NCBI GenBank assembly: GCA_965178125.1
Contig: OZ237751.1
Span: 930,001-994,000, forward strand
Source of the DNA: Bilabrum cf. latius
Lineage: Eukaryota > Bigyra: Bicosoecida > Bigyra > Bicosoecida
DNA: 64,000 bases
Direction: 5' to 3'
In this document: piece after piece, positions 1 through 11,700 of the stretch
Layout: each line of letters begins with the position of its first letter
How positions within the stretch are numbered: position 1 is the first letter of the stretch
Translations under genes and position numbers: made by a program
The notes under the pieces: generated by a model
Told to the model about the DNA's origin: nothing
The model's input: the letters and a program-made list of their open reading frames with translations, nothing else
The model's database searches: none

Positions 1-840
1 CAGAATGCACGCGAACTGCTGTTCATGGTGAAATCGTGGTACTTGCACAGCCTGGCTACTCTATGCTCGGAGCGCGGCCGTCATTGTGCCGTCAGAAGCA
101 ACTACGTTGACATCTACGAGAGAGGTATAGCAATGGCCGCAGGGTCCCCAGCCGAGGTACCTGTTCTAGTCAGTACCATGCAAGAGTTGTGTCGCGGACT
201 ATTGCTTGCATACACTGGTTCGTACGGAGATGCAGCTTGGTATTTAGGCGCGGCTTTAGGATCCAATGTTTTGGGCGACTCTGAGCCCAATTTGCAAATG
301 GATGCGCTGCACGCTAGAGCCGAGTGCTTGTTTCGGCTGGGCCTGCACAGCGATGCAATCCAAGCGTACCACGATACCGACCAGCGTGCTGTCTATCTGC
401 ACGGATCGCAATCCCCCGAGCGAATTCGAGTTCGGCTCTGGCTGTCAGCGTGCCATCGAAGAATGGGTAACATTCTCGCGGTTGTCGCAGAAGTCCAGGA
501 CTTCCGAAGTAAGGTCTCATCACGCATGATAGACGGGCGTTTGGACATTCTGGAGCTTCTTCGGGAAGAGTGGCTAGCGCAAGCAGCCTTGGGCGATTTC
601 GAATAGGCGTACCTTGCGGTCGATCATGTACTCTGTGGGGTTCGAAAACTCTATGGCGAAGATAGCCGGGTGTTTGCCGTCGTATCACTGGATCGGTTTT
701 TGTATGCGGGCAAGACAGACAGAGAGGATGACGCTGAGAAGTCGCTTGAAGCTGGATTGCCGTGGCTCACAATATGCATGGAAGACTTGGGACTATTGGA
801 CAGCAGCGACCGCAAGCGGTAGTACTGGATTCCGGATTGA
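1..840 (+). CDS. TPR-like protein, 3' part (5' end outside window)
   Basis: The frame is open from the first base of the window and runs to TGA at 838-840, passing two TAG codons (604-606 and 820-822) read as Gln. The visible 279 residues are helical and Ala/Leu-rich. They include pairs of helices of tetratricopeptide type and a motif (LYGEDSRVF) resembling the YGEDHP turn of kinesin-light-chain TPR repeats. After the first TAG the helical pattern continues without a break (QAYLAVDHVLCG), which is why I treat it as one gene. A scaffold or adaptor role is inferred from the repeat type only. The family cannot be named and the start lies upstream of the window. Confidence 0.7.
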
Positions 841-2278
841 GCATAAGCAGTGCTAGTGAGTGATAGATAATCCACCGCGGCACGGCGTTGCACTTCTGTT
901 ATATTGCCCGCATTATCCGGACATGAAGATGTGTGTTGCAGTGAGGTGGCGTGGCACCATGGCCTGTTCGCGTGTACGATCAATCCGGATTCCGGGTGAG
1001 CGACACACGATGGTGCAGATGGAGTGAGGGGCTCTGAACGGCAGGATCTTTGGTGCCAACGGAGTGGAGCAACGATTCAGAAAGGAGGCGTGGTAGGTCT
1101 TGTCCTCGCACTGCCGTCTGCTTGTTAGTGAGGCCAATGAGGCCTCTGAGATTGAGGCTGCATTTTAGGCGCAGAACCCGCTCGAGGTGCAGGGGCAGAG
1201 ACAGGGCGAAGCAGAGGAGTGCGCGGGGTGGACCAGAAGGACGAGGGCGGCGGAAGGGGGGAGGGGTGATGGCACATCCGGCGGGTAGAGGAGGGTGCGT
1301 GGAGGAGAGATAGCTTGCAAGGGAATCACGGTGGTTGGAGCTCGTGAGAGCGTCAAATTCAAGTATCAAATGTGTGGTCATCTAAAGTGGCAAACTAGAA
1401 CTGCTTCCGTAGCTTACTGGTGCGATAAATCGGGCACTCAGTACACCGCAGGACAAGCGAAATGACCGCGCTTCGTCCAGTCCAGCCTCCCAGGTTGTCA
1501 GCCCGTCTTTGGCCCATCAGGATGATAGATCACTCAGTGGATCGAACCAAGACTCGAGTACTTGCGGTCCTCTGCGTCACGCATGCACCGCGCGGCAGCC
1601 GCCAGCTCTGCATCACGCAGGCCGTCCAAAACAGGGCCCTGATCGCGACGAGCCCGTGCACCGCACTGCAAGCCTGCAGATCCGAGCAAACAACGTGCGA
1701 TGGAGACCGAGAGGACCGAAAGGCTGTGAGGGTGCATGCTAGCGTGATGCACGCCCTCACAACCCCTCGTGCTCCGTACCGAAGTCCAAGCCAAGTAGGC
1801 TAATTCGACTTGATGTAGTCTAGGCAGCTGCTGTACCGTCTCCCGCGCGATTCAGAGAGATGAGACAAGGTTGCAACAGACAGCCGCACCCGTCATGCCT
1901 TGCCGCATTGCCCTAGAAAGTTACATGACAGCAGTATGCACGTTACTCCCTACAGCGCCGCACCAACGACGCAAGCTGTCATTGTCATTGCGAGCAAACC
2001 ACCGGCGGGTCGGGTCAATTCCAGCCTGGGCACGTGAGCAGAGCTGTTCAAGTGCACACTAACAGTGCGCGTGAAGCGGCACTCAGCGATAGACGCTCAG
2101 AGCAACCTCTGCTGCGACTGGCCGCTGGCTAGCCAGACCCTAGCGAGGACCCCGGCTCTTGCCTCATGCCCCACACGAGCGATCGCTTGCCGCCCGTGCT
2201 CGTCCATAGATCATACCATGATCTTAGAGATCACTTGCCGCCCGTGCTCGCCCATAGATCATACCATGATCTTAGAGA
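841..2278. other. Intergenic stretch without recognised gene
   Basis: This is 1.4 kb between the TPR-like gene and the end of the AT-hook-like gene. Open frames here are short, occur on both strands at once and lack recognisable motifs. A purine-rich tract lies around 1240-1270. An imperfect inverted repeat (1726-1737 against 1747-1760) could fold into a 12-bp stem. I see no tRNA or rRNA. Confidence 0.5.
1726..1760. repeat. Imperfect inverted repeat (possible hairpin)
   Basis: GTGAGGGTGCAT (1726-1737) is followed after nine bases by ATGCACGCCCTCAC (1747-1760), its reverse complement apart from one extra G. It lies in the gene-free stretch. Function is unknown. Confidence 0.4.
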
Positions 2279-2291
2279 TCACTTGCCGCCC
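2186..2291. repeat. 48-bp tandem repeat, two full units plus a partial third
   Basis: CTTGCCGCCC recurs at 2186, 2234 and 2282, and the intervening 48 bases are nearly identical, including CATAGATCATACCATGATC. The repeat spans the TGA stop (2279-2281) of the minus-strand AT-hook-like gene and continues into its 3' flank, so each unit carries the same in-frame TGA. Confidence 0.85.
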
Positions 2292-2887
2292 GCGGACGAT
2301 GACGAGGATGACGAGGAGGGCCTGCCGCGCTTCTGGCCCAGCATGCCGGACGCAGACCCGCCCGCTGCAGCACCGTGCGATCGAGACGCGGCTTCAACGC
2401 TGGAAGCAGCTGCTGCTGCTGCGGCAGCAGCGGCGGCGGCCGCGCTCGCCTGCACGGCAGATGATGGCCCGCTGCTGGCCGACGACGCGGCCGCGCCTGA
2501 GGACGCTGCGCTTGACAGCGTTTTTCCAGTTGATGGGATGACAACTTCGGGCGTTGCTTGGTCCACGATCCTGACCCAGCCCCTCCTGTGCCCCTCTCGG
2601 ACAACCGTAGCGGCGATGGAGCCTGGCTGCATTAGGAAGCGCGAGTCCACGACAATTGTCTGATACTTATTCGCGCCGTTGATCCTGTCCTTCTCGTCGT
2701 CACCTGCAATCAGCAAATGAGCAGACTTCGATACCTTGGACTGAATACGGACGGGAGCAATCGCATCAAGCTCAAGCTGAAGTTCGCGGACGGCTTGATC
2801 GGTCGTCCAGGTACCGGGCAGCTGCTTCGGTAAAATAGTGACGATTTCTACACCGTAAATCCACTCGAATAGCTTCGGTGTATCCAT
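2279..2887 (-). CDS. Ser/Ala-rich protein with AT-hook-like tail
   Basis: The 202-aa frame starts at ATG (2885-2887) and ends at TGA inside a 48-bp tandem repeat. Residues 1 to about 120 look globular (start MDTPKLFEWIYGVE). They are followed by an Ala/Ser low-complexity stretch with a run of about 14 Ala, then a C-terminal KRGRP core and a Ser run. RGRP flanked by a basic residue is the core of AT-hook DNA-binding motifs, so nuclear, DNA-associated activity is a reasonable guess, no more. There is no TAG codon. I do not recognise the N-terminal domain. Confidence 0.6.
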   Translation of the reverse strand: MDTPKLFEWIYGVEIVTILPKQLPGTWTTDQAVRELQLELDAIAPVRIQSKVSKSAHLLIAGDDEKDRINGANKYQTIVVDSRFLMQPGSIAATVVREGHRRGWVRIVDQATPEVVIPSTGKTLSSAASSGAAASSASSGPSSAVQASAAAAAAAAAAAAASSVEAASRSHGAAAGGSASGMLGQKRGRPSSSSSSSSAGGK

Positions 2888-3000
2888 TCTAAGCGCTTAT
2901 TTGTGCTGCAGGATGATTTTCAGGACGATTCGTCGGTTGGCGATGGCGCCGCGCAATAGAATCGGAAGTTCCGCACTAGGTCTCGAGTCTCGAGTCTCGA

Positions 3001-3468
3001 GATGCAACTTTGACGCCACAGCGCAACGTGAGCCGTTGCAGCGAGGCATAGTTCGAGCGCGTGTTCATTTCCAGGAACAGTTGCTTGAATTGGGCACTGG
3101 GGGCAGCCTCTGGGTCTGCGACCGATGCTGTTCTTCGGAGCAAGCCATACAAGCTGGCACTCAGACAGGGCGGGGGCTGTGGGGTGGACTTCAGCCAGCT
3201 AGGAGCGCCTGATTGCGAAATAGCAGACGCACCTTCCGGCCACGGCGTCTCACTATGGGGTGTGATGTGGGGCCCCGGCGACGAGAAGGGCCGCTCGAAA
3301 CTTCTGCCGCTTTGGTCTGCAGACGCTGTGCTGTACGTCCTTCGCAAAGCCAGCAGCAAGAGGTGCACGAGCGCGGGCTTCAAGGAAAAGGTCTACTGCA
3401 CATGGCAGTGCCTCTGTCGCTGGCGGAGGCAACTTACGAGGATGATCTCCAGCACAAAAAATAAATAA
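3001..3468 (+). CDS. Possible small gene, unknown product
   Basis: A plus-strand frame is open here through one TAG (3049-3051) to TAA at 3466-3468. It reads as ordinary protein (for example LRSKPYKLALRQGGG and SADAVLYVLRKA) and uses GC-rich third positions like its neighbours. The 5' end is unclear, since no ATG fits well, and a minus-strand frame at 2976-3383 is also open. The plus choice gives a sensible layout: divergent from the AT-hook-like gene and convergent with the WD40 gene. No domain is recognised. Confidence 0.3.
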
Positions 3469-3615
3469 AAAATGCCTGCCCTCTGGGGAGATCCAGATGG
3501 GGTGCTGGACATGTCACCATTGAGAGGCCAACGGATGCCCAGACGTGAGGGAGCAGCAACTGGGAGTGTAGATCTGCGCACTATCCCACCGCGCTCCTGC
3601 TCACTCATAATCATC

Positions 3616-6600
3616 TCACCCGTCCACCTCCAGCACACGGTATCCCACCGCGCTCCTCCTCACCCCAAGCACAACCCTACGCCCGCCACCGCTTGCACCT
3701 CCATGCCCCCCATCCTCTGCCTCTCCCAGTGGACTCCCCATCGCCCTCTCCTGCAGCCCCCGCACTACAGGCCCCACCAGCTGCAGAGACTGCTGCCCTC
3801 CTCCTTCCCCTCCTCCTGCTCCCGCATGGTGACCCCCCTTGCCACCCTTGTTCCCTGGATCTGCCCCACCGGGCCTCGGCACCGACAGCCAACCGCCTTC
3901 GCACCAACCACCACCGCCTGACTTGCCCTTCCTGTGCCCGTGCCCGTGTCCATGTCCAGCCGGCCACCTGCCCACAGCCGTGGCTCGCATTCCCAACCGC
4001 AGCGCAGCGTCCACGTCCGAAGGGGCGTGCGGGTAGTGCAGCGATCCAGCTCCGGCACTGCCAGCCGCACCCGACGGCTGCTGCGCCCCTCCCGCCGCCC
4101 CACCGCCCGCACCGCCCACGCCCGCACTCGTCACACCAGGCAGCCCCGTCTCCGGCCCGCCCTCGGCCACCACCACCCACGGCCCGTCCCCTCGCACAGT
4201 CCCGGGCACGAAGGGAACCTCCAGCGGGTGCTTGTGACCCATCAGATCCGCCCTGCCAGCGGCACTCGCACTCGTCACACCATCCTTGGCGGGACCAGCC
4301 CACGGCTCCACCGCGGCATCAACAGCCTCCCTGATTTCACCCACGGCCAGCAGCCCCACGTGCAGCTGGGCGGGCGTGCCCTCCGGCAGGTCGGGCCCAC
4401 CGGGTGCCTTGCCCGCTGCCTACCGATGTGCCTGCAGCTTCCTCAGGGCCTCGGGGACGTGCACGACCACGGGGGGCTCCACCACGGCCACGTGCCAGCC
4501 GACCGGGGGGGCTGCCTGGGAGGCTTCTCGGGCGCGCCTGGCGAAATCCTCGGCCTCTTTATCTTCGGGTCCCCGCTTGTCGGAGAGGTAGGCCGCCCGC
4601 TTGCCCAGCCTGGCTGCCTCTGACCTGCACACCCAGGGGGCCTGCCCCAGCGGTGAAAACCCAACGGATAGTCCGGGAACGTCGTGCTCGAGCAGGACCC
4701 GCGCACTCGTCACACCACCGGGCGACAGGCCCACAGCGAGGACACGGATCGAGGCCCTGCCCATGGCGGGCCAGGCAACGCCGAGGGGAAGCACGGCCAG
4801 CGCGGACCGTTGTTCCCTGGATCCTGATCCTTGTTCCCCGGTGATAGAAGTGCTCACACCGGAAGTAGAGGCGCCGTCTATGCTCGATTCTGCGGCCCCT
4901 GACTCCTCACCGGCATGGGCGCCAGGTGCTGCTGCGTGAGAGCCTGCTGCTTCTGCTGCTGCCGCTGCTGAACCAGATCGGTCGCTGGATCCTGCCCCGC
5001 TCGATGGGGTGCTTGAGTCTGTTTTCGATTCCGAGTGGGAGGGCGGGCCGGTATGCCCACCTCCTCGCACGGCCACAACCAGCGGGGCGCCCACCTGCAC
5101 CCTTGCCACGTGGGCCCCCATGCAGCTGGTCTCCGCCCTCCCCAGCCCGAACGTGCCGCTCCCGCCGTCAGAGCCGCCGCCAGCGGATCCGCCCCCCGAC
5201 CCTGCCGTGATACCTCGCAGGCCAGGAGGGGTGATGGTGCCTGCCACCGCCACGGGGACGTCGTCTTTGACCACCTCGGATCCAGCCGTCGATCGGCCAG
5301 AGCTCACCAACACCTGCCCAGCGCTCGAGACGCGCACTGCCAGTGCCTGCTCCAGCACCCACTCGGGGAGGGAAGGACCCTCACTCTCCTGGGGAGGACC
5401 GCCGGTTTGACCACCCTCCCCTCCCTCGTCCTACACCTCCGCCGCGTCTGTCAGCAGCCCGGGCGCCGCCCTCGCCCCGCGGCCCATCCACACCGCGGCC
5501 GCTCCCTCCCCCACAGCCCAGTCCACCGTGCAGGGCAATCCGCCGTGGTTGGACCCAGCCAGCAGCCGCCTGGGGTCGCAAGGGTCCCTTGCCAGAGCGT
5601 ACACCTTGGTCTTCTAGGAGAGCCGTCCGGCGCCCGTCCGCCTGCAGTCGGCGAGCAGCATGCACCGCCGGCGGCCGTCCGTCAGGGCGGTTACCCGCCG
5701 CGCCCCGGAGAGTGTTGGTCCGCCGAGCGCCTGCGCCAGCTCGGCGAGCTCTGCGCCCCAGGCCGGCGGGGGACGGGCAGCGCCTCCATTTCGGCTCCGA
5801 ATCGTCGCGGCGGTGGTGATGCCGCTCTGCCTCGGAGCCCACTCCAGGCTGAATCGGCAGGCGGCCGCGGCGCCCGCGCTGGCAGACTCAACGGCTCTCT
5901 GCAGCGCCGCCCCCGCGAAATCGGGCCGGTAGCCCAGCACCCGCGCTGCCGTGGCAGCCGCCCTGCCCTGCTCCTCCGGTGGCAGCGGCAGTGCGATGCA
6001 CCCGCTCAGCAGCCCGGAGTGGTGCGCCGCCACGGCCACCGCCAGCGAACAAAACCCTGGGAGCCCCGCCAGCGGAACCGCCTGGATCGCCTTCGCGGCG
6101 CCGGTCCACTCCGCGGGAGGCTCGATTGTGGCAAGAAGGGGAGGGCAGGCGCTCCACCCGACCCAGTCCCGCGGCTGGCTGTGTTCCCCGGAGCTCCCGA
6201 GGGGCTTGTTCCCTGGATCGACGGAAGGGCCCTGAGAACCGCTGGCGAGCCACGACTCCCGTCCCGCGGGCGAGCCGGCGTCCGCCTTGAGGAGGCACAG
6301 CTCCGTCCGGCCCCGCCGGTGCGCGCTCCAGCCGCCCACCGCCACCGCCATCCCGCTCCGGGCGCACACGGAGAGGCAGGTGCCGGGAGCGGTGCCTCCG
6401 CTCGGGAGCACCACCACGAGGGGGCTGCTGGACGCACTCGTCACACCCAGAAGCGCGCTCCAAGGCTTCCAATCGGTCGGCGAGGGGGACAGCCTGGTCG
6501 TTCTCTCGAGGAGCGACGCAGCCGCCTCTACCCCTTCACTCATCACACCTAACGAATCATTCGTAACACTCCCGCTCGCTAGATCCGTCAGCGGCCCGCT

Positions 6601-8582
6601 CCTCCAGCACAGGACGGCTCCTTTCGTGGTGACGGCCCACAGCACGCGCCTCGTGCTCGTTGCGATGGAGATGGAGGCGCCCGTGCGGCTGCAGATCGTT
6701 GTTCCCTGGGCGACTGCCCGCGCGGCCGCTTCCGGCTCGGACTCCGGGACGAGCCCTCTTGTTCTCTGCTACTCCAAAGTGAAAAAGCTCCGTGGCCCTC
6801 CTTGGGCTACCGGCCCGATGCGGCTTGTGCCTGCAGCTGGTGGGGCTAGGGCTGGCCTGTCGACGGCTGTAGCAGCTGCAGCCCCACCAGCTGCAGCGCC
6901 CTCCGGTTGCCCGACATGAGCACCGCCGTGCAATGCACCCTACCAAGCGATCGCCTCTTTTGCGTCCAGGGCGCGGTCCTCGGGCAGCCGCACCAGCCCC
7001 GCACCCCCTTGGGCCGCGATGGGCCCGCACCGCCGAGCCAGGCGCCTGAGTCTGGCCACCCTCGGGTCGGCCGGGGACCAGGTGGCCAAACTCGCGATGG
7101 GTCCCGTGGAGGACAGGCACTTGGGGTGTGGCCGGAGCCAGGTCTCGATGCGGAACCAGGCGCCCGCAGAGTGCGCGGCGCCCGATTTCAATCGGAGAGC
7201 CAGCTCGGCGGTCGTGAGGCATCCCAGTGCTTCGGCTTGCGGCACCAATGTGACGAGTGCGATGCTACCGTTTGCGCAGCCCAGGGCAAGCAGGTTGGTT
7301 CCACAAGGCGCTGCGCACCGGATCGAAGCGGAAGAGCCGCCGGCCGCCTCCAGCGCGGTGAGCGGCATCGAAGCGGAACAGCCCGCAGTGACGTCAGCGA
7401 TGATGAGTGCTGAGTCAGTCCACACCACGAGACACTCCCCTTTAGGCGCGCACCGGTGTGACGAGAGCACTGAGGCGGCCCTAGCTCCTGGGTCTGTCGC
7501 AATTGGGTGTTCGCCCTGCTCGCCCAGGAGCAAGTGCTCGAAGCCATCTCCGGCCTATGCTTGCTTTTGTAATTGTTCTTGTTCTTCTCTGGCTTTGTTT
7601 ACACCTTCTGGTGTCTTAGATTCTGCTGTTGCTGAGCCTGAGCTGCCAGTCGCTGCGCCCGTCGCTGCGCTGCCGGTTGCCCTTGCCTTCGGGTCCGCAA
7701 CCGGTTGCAACCACCACGAATCCTCGGCGCTGGGCGCGCTCCCAATGCCACCGCTGGCCGACGACGCACCCGGTTGTGACAAATATGAAGATGAGGAAGA
7801 AGGGCGAAGAGAGGCGCCCGGCCAGAAGACCACGCCCAGGGGCTGACCGGCCCTGGCTGGGGCCTCTGCCACGTGCCAGGACCAGCCGGCGCCGGCACCA
7901 CCCGAAGAGGTAGAAGATGATGATGCTGAACCAGAGGTACTTGCTGCCTGTCTAGGTTGTAGGAAGCCCACTGTGCCGGTGGAGGCAGGTGCTCCCTGCT
8001 CGGTTGCCATCGGGTATGCCCCCCTCAGCCTCGGGATGGCGTCCAGCGCCTGTTTCAATCGAGTTGCAGCCTTGCCGGGGCGGGCCCCTAGACTTGCTTC
8101 TGTTGTTGGATCGGCTACAGGAGGCCTGCCGTCGAGCATTCCATCTCCGTCGAGTGGGGACGCAATTATTGGTTTCTCAGCTGCGTCTACACGCTGCTTA
8201 CGGTGGGCGGTCAAGGCATCTGATGCCAGATGCACTGCGTCCATGTGCGCTTGTCGCCTTGATTCTGCATCTTTTGCCCCGTCCAATACTGACTGGAGCG
8301 AGAAAGAGCCTATCGTCCGTCCGCGCTGCAGCTCATCATCAGTCGAAACGATCAGGACGTCTCCCTCCTGCGATGACGGCAGACAAAGGGACGCAGCTCA
8401 AGCTACGGCTTATCGTGCAATCAATGATGAAACACAAGGTCGACATGGAATCGTCTAACCTCGTCACAGGAGGCGATCCAGTTTTCGTACGGATGCACAG
8501 CAACTGCCTTCGTCTTCGGGACCTGTTCCAACGATGCTCGATATCCCGAGTGAATAGGAGCGCCAATATAGCATCTTTCCAT
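3616..8582 (-). CDS. Giant WD40-repeat protein (two exons)
   Basis: Exon 1 (8582-8460) encodes 41 residues ending VAVHPYENWIASCDE; exon 2 (8367-3616) continues EGDVLIV. The join rebuilds a typical WD40 strand pair across the intron. The frame then runs through six TAG codons (among them 7555-7557, 6940-6942, 5614-5616 and 4420-4422) to TGA at 3616-3618, giving 1624 aa. Propeller-like blades recur (NLLALGCANGSIALVTL, GPIASLATWSP, LWAVTTKGAVLCW, VYALARDPCDPRRLLAG), separated by long Gly/Ser/Ala/Pro-rich linkers. The last about 350 residues are low complexity. WD40 proteins are usually scaffolds; the specific complex is unknown. Four copies of the dispersed GTGTGACGAG word and several GGGAACAA words fall in this gene. 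The weakest stretch is 6780-6940, where another intron is possible. Confidence 0.75.
8368..8459 (-). other. Intron of the WD40 gene (92 bp)
   Basis: The donor is GTTAGA and the acceptor ATCGCAG. Removing it joins two exons in phase 0 in the middle of a WD40 blade. The unspliced frame meets a TGA just upstream of exon 2. Confidence 0.8.
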
Positions 8583-8756
8583 TAGGTACGGCAAGCTTCG
8601 GTAAGACTAACTAGCTCCACAGCTCGTGTACTTGGAAAAAATCAAGAAATCGCTAATTCACAAAGTGTGACGAGGGACATCGGAGCAAAGCGCGGCCATG
8701 ACCGTGCCGCTCAGTACAACCCTCTGCTTGATCGATAGCTGCCGATTCGGGACCAG

Positions 8757-11700
8757 TCAGCCCACCACAGACCTATTCCGCCCTCGTCCCCCGTGCCTAC
8801 GCCTCCCAGCCCCCCGCCCACCCCCACGTGACCCACCTCCACCGCTGTCCCCAGCACCGGCCCCCTCGTCCCCTGCTCCCCGGCCCCCAGTTGTACCCCC
8901 AACGCGACGCACATGGTACCCGCTTTTATTGAGGAAGTACACGTGCTGCCCCTCAAGCGCCTGCATGCGCTGCATCTCACTGCGCCCCATGCCGGCTGTG
9001 GAGCTCTGGATGCTCTTCTCGGCCTGCTTCAGCGCTGCCTCCATCGGACTCGTCACACCCCTGCGCAATGCATCCCTCAGCCCTTGCCTCTCGAATGCCA
9101 CCAGCCGCTCCACCACCGCCGCGATCTTCCCCTTGGCCTGATGCAGGGCCCCCCTCGCCCTCCTGACGGCCTCGGCTCTCTCCTAGATCCTTGCCACAGA
9201 GGCCCGCCTCAGCTCCGCCATGCGATCGCGGAGGGCGCCAAGCATCTGTTGCCTTTCTTGCTGGATCCTCTGCTTGAACTTCTCCCTCGTCCTCGTCCTC
9301 GACTCGCTGAATCCCTTGTTGATGGACTGCAGCAGTGCCGCGGCACCAGGCAGCAGCACGCCCGTGTCAAGCGGGCCAAACGCACCGCCATCCCCGCCGT
9401 CTCCGTCCTCGTCCTCCTCCTGCAGATCATCAAAGTGCCCCGAGGGAAGCTTGAAGGTCGAAAGCGAGCTCGCGGCGGTGCTTGTGTCTGCTCCAGAGCC
9501 GACAGCGCCCAGTGCCCCGAGCTCCTCGCTGCCTACTCCATCGCCGCCAAAGGCGAAGCGGAAGCTGGGGTCCTTTGGCTCCCTAGCCGGTGCACTGCTG
9601 TCGCTCACAAAACTCGACCATGCACGACGATGGGAGTGGCTTGCCTCTTCGTCTCCGTCTTCCTCGCCTGCACCAGTGCCGCTGCCACCTGCAGCGATCC
9701 CTCTGCGGTCCTCGGCCAGCAATCCACCGGTGTACCCCTTGAGATCCGCAGGCATCCGGAGCTAGAATCCAACCGACCCTTCCTAGCCCTTACCGTCCTC
9801 GTCCTCGTCCTCATCTTCCTTGCCAAAGCTCAGGTGGCGGGCCGTGGACTCGCGCTGGGCGCTGAACGTGGGCATGCCATTGCCATTGCCATTGCTCTTA
9901 CCCTTGCCTGCCCCAGCCTCAGGCGACGTATCGAAGCTAAAATCGAAGCTGCTGCTGTCCCCGAAGCTGAAACCGGATGGGTTCTCCCCTGCCGCTGCCT
10001 TAGTTTCTCCTTCTCCCCCCCATTCGGCCTGCATTGGCACCTGTCCAGGACTCGCTGTAGCCGCGCGGCTCACCTTTTTGACTCGACCTGCGCTGTCACC
10101 AGCAGCACGAGCACCACCCATCCAAGGGAACTTTTGGTCAGCACCTGCACTGTGAGCACCACCAAAGCTGTTCGTGCTGCTCTTGGTCCCGCCAAAGGCC
10201 CCCATTTGCATGGAGAAGTTGAACTCGGACCCGTCTGCAGCGACGGAGGCCCGCTGCCTCGAAGCAGGCTCTCGTGACGAGCTCCTGCCGGCATGTTTGC
10301 CAGTACCGTGCTTTAATGGGCGCAGTGCTGACGCTAGGCCCTTGTCAGTGCTTGCGTGGGTTGCGCTCTCTGCCGCGTCTGCATTGCTCGGCGCACGACC
10401 GTCATCTCGCGAGTCCGTGCTCTCCACCCTCCTCTTCTTCTTCCTGCCCCCGAGCGCGGCGTCCTTTGCAGGCTTAGTCGTGCTCTTGCCTGCCTTGGGT
10501 TGCTTGTTCTCTCCATCAGCATCTGCCTCGAACTCGAAGGCGCATGAGTCAGAGTTGCTGCTCGAGTGGTTGCCGCTCTGCCGCTCATCGATCGTGTCGC
10601 CGCTTCCTGAGCTCGGTCCTCCTTGTTGCCCACTGCCGCTGTCCTGTGCATCGTCTTCTTCTTCGTCCTCCTGCGTGCCGACTTCAACGTAGCTGACCCT
10701 CGATCGTTTCCTGCTGGACCTCCGCCTGCCAGCCGCGTCGCCTGGTCCAGTTGAATCGAATGCACGACTCGCTGGATCTTGCTTCTCGCCGGGAGAGGCA
10801 TCACTAGCATCACCTGCAGCTGTGTTGCTGGTCGCGGCAGCTGCATCAGCAATGGCCTTGGCTCTGATGGCTCTGCTCTTGTCAGCATCTCCAGCGGCAG
10901 CCGAGTCGCGACTGTCTGCAGATTGGCCGACGCTGGGCTTGCTCCTGGGAGCCGGAGCACCCGTAGGCTTGCCGGCATGTCTGCGTTTCCGCTGCTGCGT
11001 CCTCTCCTTTCTCGTGGTGCTGCGGCCCCTAGGCTAGGGCCTGCCTCCACTTTCTTCCTTTTCCTCTTCGCTGTCATTGTCCTCCTCTTCCTTGTCCTGC
11101 ACCATTGACCGGGCTTTGGCTGGGGGTGCGCGTGCGAGTGCTCTGGCCTTGGCCTTCGAGGCCCCATCTGTATCGCCTGCCCCATTGCCCTCCAGCGCAT
11201 CGTCAAACTCGTCGAAGTCATCGGCAGCTGCCTTGATCTCCTTGCGCGATGCTGCCGAGGGCCTCCTTTGCCTGCTTGGAGGCCTGCTTGGAGGTCGCCT
11301 CTTTTGACTGGTCTGCTTCTTCGACTTGGCACCTGCTGCGGAGCGGCCAGCAGAGCGCGAGGACGGCTTCTCGCGATATGCTTGCTTCGTCTCTGTATCC
11401 CTTTCGCTTGCATTGCCGTCACTGGCGTCCTCGGCAGAGGATGGGTCCGACGACTCTGGATCAGCTGCGGCACCCGAGGATGTCCGAACTGTGGCTTTGC
11501 TGCTGCGTCTGCGTCCACTGGAATTCGAACCGGCGGTCTCGTCCATTTCATCATCCTTAGAATCAAACTTGCCACCCTTGCCTTCTTGTCCATCGTTGTT
11601 GACGTCTGCAGCGTCACCGCCAGTCCCCGGCTCCGACTCGGGCTCAGCAGTGATGGCATCCGAAGTGTCTGCTGACCCGCGACGCCGATGGCGCCCACGA

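Noticed and set aside
5035-6552. A 505-codon plus-strand open frame rich in Arg and Pro
   Set aside because: It is antisense to the WD40 gene, has shadow-type composition and no motif.
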